Shown here: one piece after another, positions 61,494 to 64,000 of the stretch
Layout: every line of letters begins with the position of its first letter
Numbering within the stretch: position 1 is the first letter of the stretch
Notes under the pieces: generated by a model
The model's database searches: none
Seen by the model: only the letters and a program-made list of their open reading frames with translations
Told to the model about the DNA's origin: nothing
Translations under genes and position numbers: made by a program
From: Bacteroidales bacterium UBA5429
Lineage (GTDB): Bacteria > Bacteroidota > Bacteroidia > Bacteroidales > WCHB1-69
Assembly: GCA_002427605.1 (NCBI GenBank)
Contig: DIRT01000020.1
Span: forward strand, 372-64,371
Reading direction: 5' to 3'
DNA length: 64,000 bases

Positions 61494-62336
61494 TTATTGG
61501 ATAAATTTTAAACTCAAATCGATACTTTTAATCTGATGTGTTAAGGCTCCGATAGAAATGAAGTCTACACCTGTTTCGGCGTACTCTCTCACATTTTTCA
61601 GTGTTATACCTCCGGAGGCTTCAGTTTCGACTCTTTTGTTGATCAGTTGAATCGCTTCTTTCATCCTCTCAGGGGTGAAATTGTCCAACATGATGCGGTC
61701 GACACCGCCATGGTTTAACACTCTTTGTACCTCTTCCAAGGAACGGGTTTCAACCTCAATCTGGAGTTGTAAGTTGTTCTTTTTGAGATAATCTTTAGCT
61801 TTATCTATTGCTTTTTCGATGGATCCGGCAAAGTCGATATGGTTATCCTTTAACATGATCATATCAAACAATCCAAATCGATGGTTTTGTGCTCCACCAA
61901 CGCTGACAGCATATTTCTCAACAAATCTTAATCCCGGAGTTGTTTTGCGTGTATCTAAAATGATGGCACCGGTTCCGCTGATTGCATCTACATATTTTCG
62001 GGTGTTAGTGGCAATTCCACTCATGAGCTGCAAAAAGTTTAGCAGGGTGCGTTCTGCTGTTAGCATGTTTCGTGCCGCTCCTTTCAACCGAAAAACAATA
62101 TCACCGACAGCGATCCTGTCTCCATCGGAAAAATAGGTTTCCATACTGATTTTGGGGTCAACCTGGCGAATAACCTCTTTAGCGAGGTCAATACCACAAA
62201 GGATCCCGGGTTCTTTAACTAATAGTTTCATTTCTCCCTGAATGGTAGGGTCAATAGATGCAAGAGAGGAGTGGTCTCCCGATCCAATATCTTCTGCTAA
62301 AGCTTGCTTAACAATGGTTTCAAAATTGTTTTTCAT
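61494..62336 (-). CDS. nadC: Nicotinate-nucleotide pyrophosphorylase (carboxylating)
   Basis: 280 residues. TAERTLLNFLQLMSGIATNTR, ILDTRKTTPGLRFVEKYAVSVGG, RFGLFDMIMLKDNHI and the closing SGGITLKNVREYAETGVDFISIGALTH are NadC. Converts quinolinate to NaMN in NAD synthesis. The ATG overlaps the upstream lipoprotein stop (ATGA). Confidence 0.96.
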   Translation of the reverse strand: MKNNFETIVKQALAEDIGSGDHSSLASIDPTIQGEMKLLVKEPGILCGIDLAKEVIRQVDPKISMETYFSDGDRIAVGDIVFRLKGAARNMLTAERTLLNFLQLMSGIATNTRKYVDAISGTGAIILDTRKTTPGLRFVEKYAVSVGGAQNHRFGLFDMIMLKDNHIDFAGSIEKAIDKAKDYLKKNNLQLQIEVETRSLEEVQRVLNHGGVDRIMLDNFTPERMKEAIQLINKRVETEASGGITLKNVREYAETGVDFISIGALTHQIKSIDLSLKFIQ

Positions 62337-62830
62337 TTTATAATTTTGATTTCAGGTGTGGTGATAATGTTACTGTGGTTTAATGCGCGATCTACGATAT
62401 AGAACTCAAATCGGATGGTGTCATAAATGGAGGTGATATTGTTGATAAATAACTCAATCTCAATATGACCATTGATCGATTCCGGAGGGCGATTGCTCAA
62501 TCTTGGAATGCGGGCATGCTGTTCAGCCGGAAGATCTACTCTGACAAAGGTTCCATTTTGTTTTTCGTAATAATGAATGAAAAAATTATAGTAATAGATG
62601 GAAGAAGTGTCAAAAGGAGGGCGTAAATCATCCCCCTCACTGTTCAATCCTATGTCACCGTCTCCATCCTCAAAGTAGAAAATTAACATGCCCTTGTCGT
62701 CACTTCCGGACGTATTGGGGATTTTTTCCAAACTCACAAACTCAATTCGTGGTATAACGCTATATTTCTCTTCCGGGATACAACTCCAAAAGAGAAGGGC
62801 TACCAACAAAAAGAGTATGCATTTTTTCAT
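62333..62830 (-). CDS. Lipoprotein with Asp/Gly calcium-like loop
   Basis: 165 residues. Lipobox FWSC (Cys17). Beta-rich mature part with an acidic DGDGDIGLNSEGDDL stretch (about 55-69), like a Ca-binding or PKD-type loop, and an Arg-Pro-Pro-Glu region. Found in the folP-nadC-yihY-lpxB run. Function not recognised. Confidence 0.7.
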   Translation of the reverse strand: MKKCILFLLVALLFWSCIPEEKYSVIPRIEFVSLEKIPNTSGSDDKGMLIFYFEDGDGDIGLNSEGDDLRPPFDTSSIYYYNFFIHYYEKQNGTFVRVDLPAEQHARIPRLSNRPPESINGHIEIELFINNITSIYDTIRFEFYIVDRALNHSNIITTPEIKIIK

Positions 62831-62832
62831 TG

Positions 62833-63645
62833 TTATTCAATTTGCATATAGTGCTGCGTAACCCGAATGGTATCAACTGCTTCTTTAACATCGTGAACAC
62901 GAATGATATGCGCACCCTTTTGAACTGCAAGACAGTTCAGTGTGATGGTTCCCGCCAGCATCTGATCCGGTGTGCTATCCAATAAATGATACAGCATCGA
63001 TTTGCGAGAAATACCGACTAATAAAGGTAACTCAAGTGCATGTAACAGATCCAGATGCTTCATCAAAAAGTAGCTTTGATCTACCGGTTTTCCAAATCCG
63101 AAGCCGGGGTCAAGAATGATATCATTCACGTTTTCAGCCTTCAATTTTTCAATCTGATTGGCAAAAAAGGTGAGCATATCGGGAATCAGATCTTCATTTT
63201 CTAAAGGTTTCTCTCGGTTGTAATGGGTTAAACAGTAGGGAACTTGTAGTTTCCCCATTGTTTTAAACATATCGGGATCAATTCCTCCGGAAATATCGTT
63301 AATCAAGACTGCACCCTCTGATACTGCCATTTCTGCAATACGAGCGCGGAATGTATCAATGGAAACCCGGACTTCAGGGAAATGGGAGATAATCAGCTTG
63401 AGATATTTCTTGATCTGCATAAATTCGGTTTCCGCATCCAGAGGAGTATGATTGGGGCGGGTTGATACAGCACCTAAGTCAATGAAAGTGGCTCCCTCAG
63501 ATAAATGTTGTTCCACCCTTTGCAGAGTGGAACGATCATCATTAACACGACTTTTCCAATAGAAAGAGTCGTCAGTACAATTCACAATACCCATCACGAT
63601 GGGTGTTTTCAGTGATATAGGTTCTCCCTTTATATTGAGATACAT
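62833..63645 (-). CDS. folP: Dihydropteroate synthase
   Basis: 270 residues. MGIVNCTDDSFYWKSR, ATFIDLGAVSTRPNH, VLINDISGG, DPGFGFGKPVDQSY and LVGISRKSML are the DHPS motifs for pterin and pABA binding. It begins the folP-lipoprotein-nadC-yihY-lpxB unit. FolB is at 10126. Confidence 0.95.
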   Translation of the reverse strand: MYLNIKGEPISLKTPIVMGIVNCTDDSFYWKSRVNDDRSTLQRVEQHLSEGATFIDLGAVSTRPNHTPLDAETEFMQIKKYLKLIISHFPEVRVSIDTFRARIAEMAVSEGAVLINDISGGIDPDMFKTMGKLQVPYCLTHYNREKPLENEDLIPDMLTFFANQIEKLKAENVNDIILDPGFGFGKPVDQSYFLMKHLDLLHALELPLLVGISRKSMLYHLLDSTPDQMLAGTITLNCLAVQKGAHIIRVHDVKEAVDTIRVTQHYMQIE

Positions 63646-63669
63646 AACTTTATGGATTAATCTATAAAA

Positions 63670-64000
63670 TTACTTTTCGTCAGGTGCAGCAATATTGGTT
63701 CCGCAATCGTCAACAATCATGCGATACCATCTGTCCGGATATCTGGGTTGTTTGGGGAATACAACTTGTGGATTTCTATCTCCTTCAGTTTTGAACTGTC
63801 CATGCTCCTCAACTTTAACATTTCCATCATGGTACTTAACCAATAGGTATTCAAAAAGTCTATTCCACTCATCCACAACCTGTTGAGCCACTTGATTAGA
63901 GTAGTTTGTAATTTGAGCTACGCCTGCTACTTCATCCTTCTCAAGTAATGCAGCCCATTCTTTTTCTTTAGAAGCGATATCTTGAATGGTTCCCAACTCC
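63670..64000 (-). CDS. C-terminal end of a probable C69 family dipeptidase (cut by window edge)
   Basis: About 110 residues are visible; the frame stays open to the window end, so the start is outside. Segments: EWNRLFEYLLVKYHDGNVKVEEHG and NPQVVFPKQPRYPDRWYRMIVDD resemble the ending of Bacteroidota C69 (U34-type) dipeptidases as I remember them. No catalytic residue is visible in this part; assignment is tentative. Confidence 0.5.
   Translation of the reverse strand, partial: ELGTIQDIASKEKEWAALLEKDEVAGVAQITNYSNQVAQQVVDEWNRLFEYLLVKYHDGNVKVEEHGQFKTEGDRNPQVVFPKQPRYPDRWYRMIVDDCGTNIAAPDEK

Overview
The window is a stretch of chromosome from a low-GC member of the Bacteroidota, most likely Bacteroidales. 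The evidence is: repeated TAnnTTTG (-7) promoter boxes in front of operons on both strands; few obvious Shine-Dalgarno sites; a DUF3098 protein next to ftsX; a secreted nuclease with a C-terminal type IX sorting-like domain; PepSY-like and small lipoprotein genes typical of the phylum; an archaeal/eukaryal-type ProS; a short AtpC; and lipid A synthesis (LpxB). No phage, IS transposase, CRISPR array or integrase gene is visible. Coding content is almost entirely housekeeping and mostly on the minus strand.

Layout: 0.3-5.3 kb cinA, converging on a PepSY-like protein/prmA/pfkB operon, then a Fur-like regulator divergent from purC. 6.9-20.5 kb: a DEAD-box helicase, rlmN, then a long minus-strand run (coiled-coil protein, ftsX, DUF3098, ubiA-type prenyltransferase, radical SAM, typA, folB); comF and lspA overlapping tail to tail; a DksA-like protein; tRNA-Arg(CCG) with yidD; era and queD. 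20.5-33.3 kb: endonuclease I, LysE, mutS, an MltF-like transglycosylase, dprA, purB, a SAM hydrolase-like protein, a LptF/G permease and an S9 peptidase. 33.5-35.6 kb: a small Pro-repeat protein facing an unusual AAA+ ATPase. 36-43 kb: an Elp3-like radical SAM protein, atpC-atpD, rpmH (52 codons), trmH, HU, fmt, ribH and a TPR protein. 43-51 kb: an OmpH-like protein, a three-domain ligase/ACP/acyltransferase fusion, a FadL-like porin, a Tyr- and Gln/Asn-rich repeat lipoprotein, and proS. 51-64 kb: ruvC, a retropepsin-like protease, a deacetylase-like protein, miaB, mreB, a SPOR protein, gltX, lpxB, yihY, nadC, folP and the end of a probable C69 dipeptidase.

The most unusual content is between the genes. 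At least nine intergenic islands are built from the same interchangeable parts: (1) perfect palindromes with a GTAG foot, whose flanks are conserved between loci while the cores differ yet stay palindromic; (2) tandem arrays that all have a 7-bp period (TTCCGCC, CGTAATT, ATTTCGG, TTTAGAA types); (3) a 70-105 bp element with a run of six G, GGGGGGCAGG, in the middle. Islands lie directly against stop codons, and one has been read into the end of rlmN as a 41-residue tail. Two copies of about 215 bp lie in inverted orientation on either side of the atpD-atpC block. I interpret the palindromes as a candidate REP/REPIN-like family, possibly mobilised by a RAYT-type transposase encoded elsewhere; that is inference.
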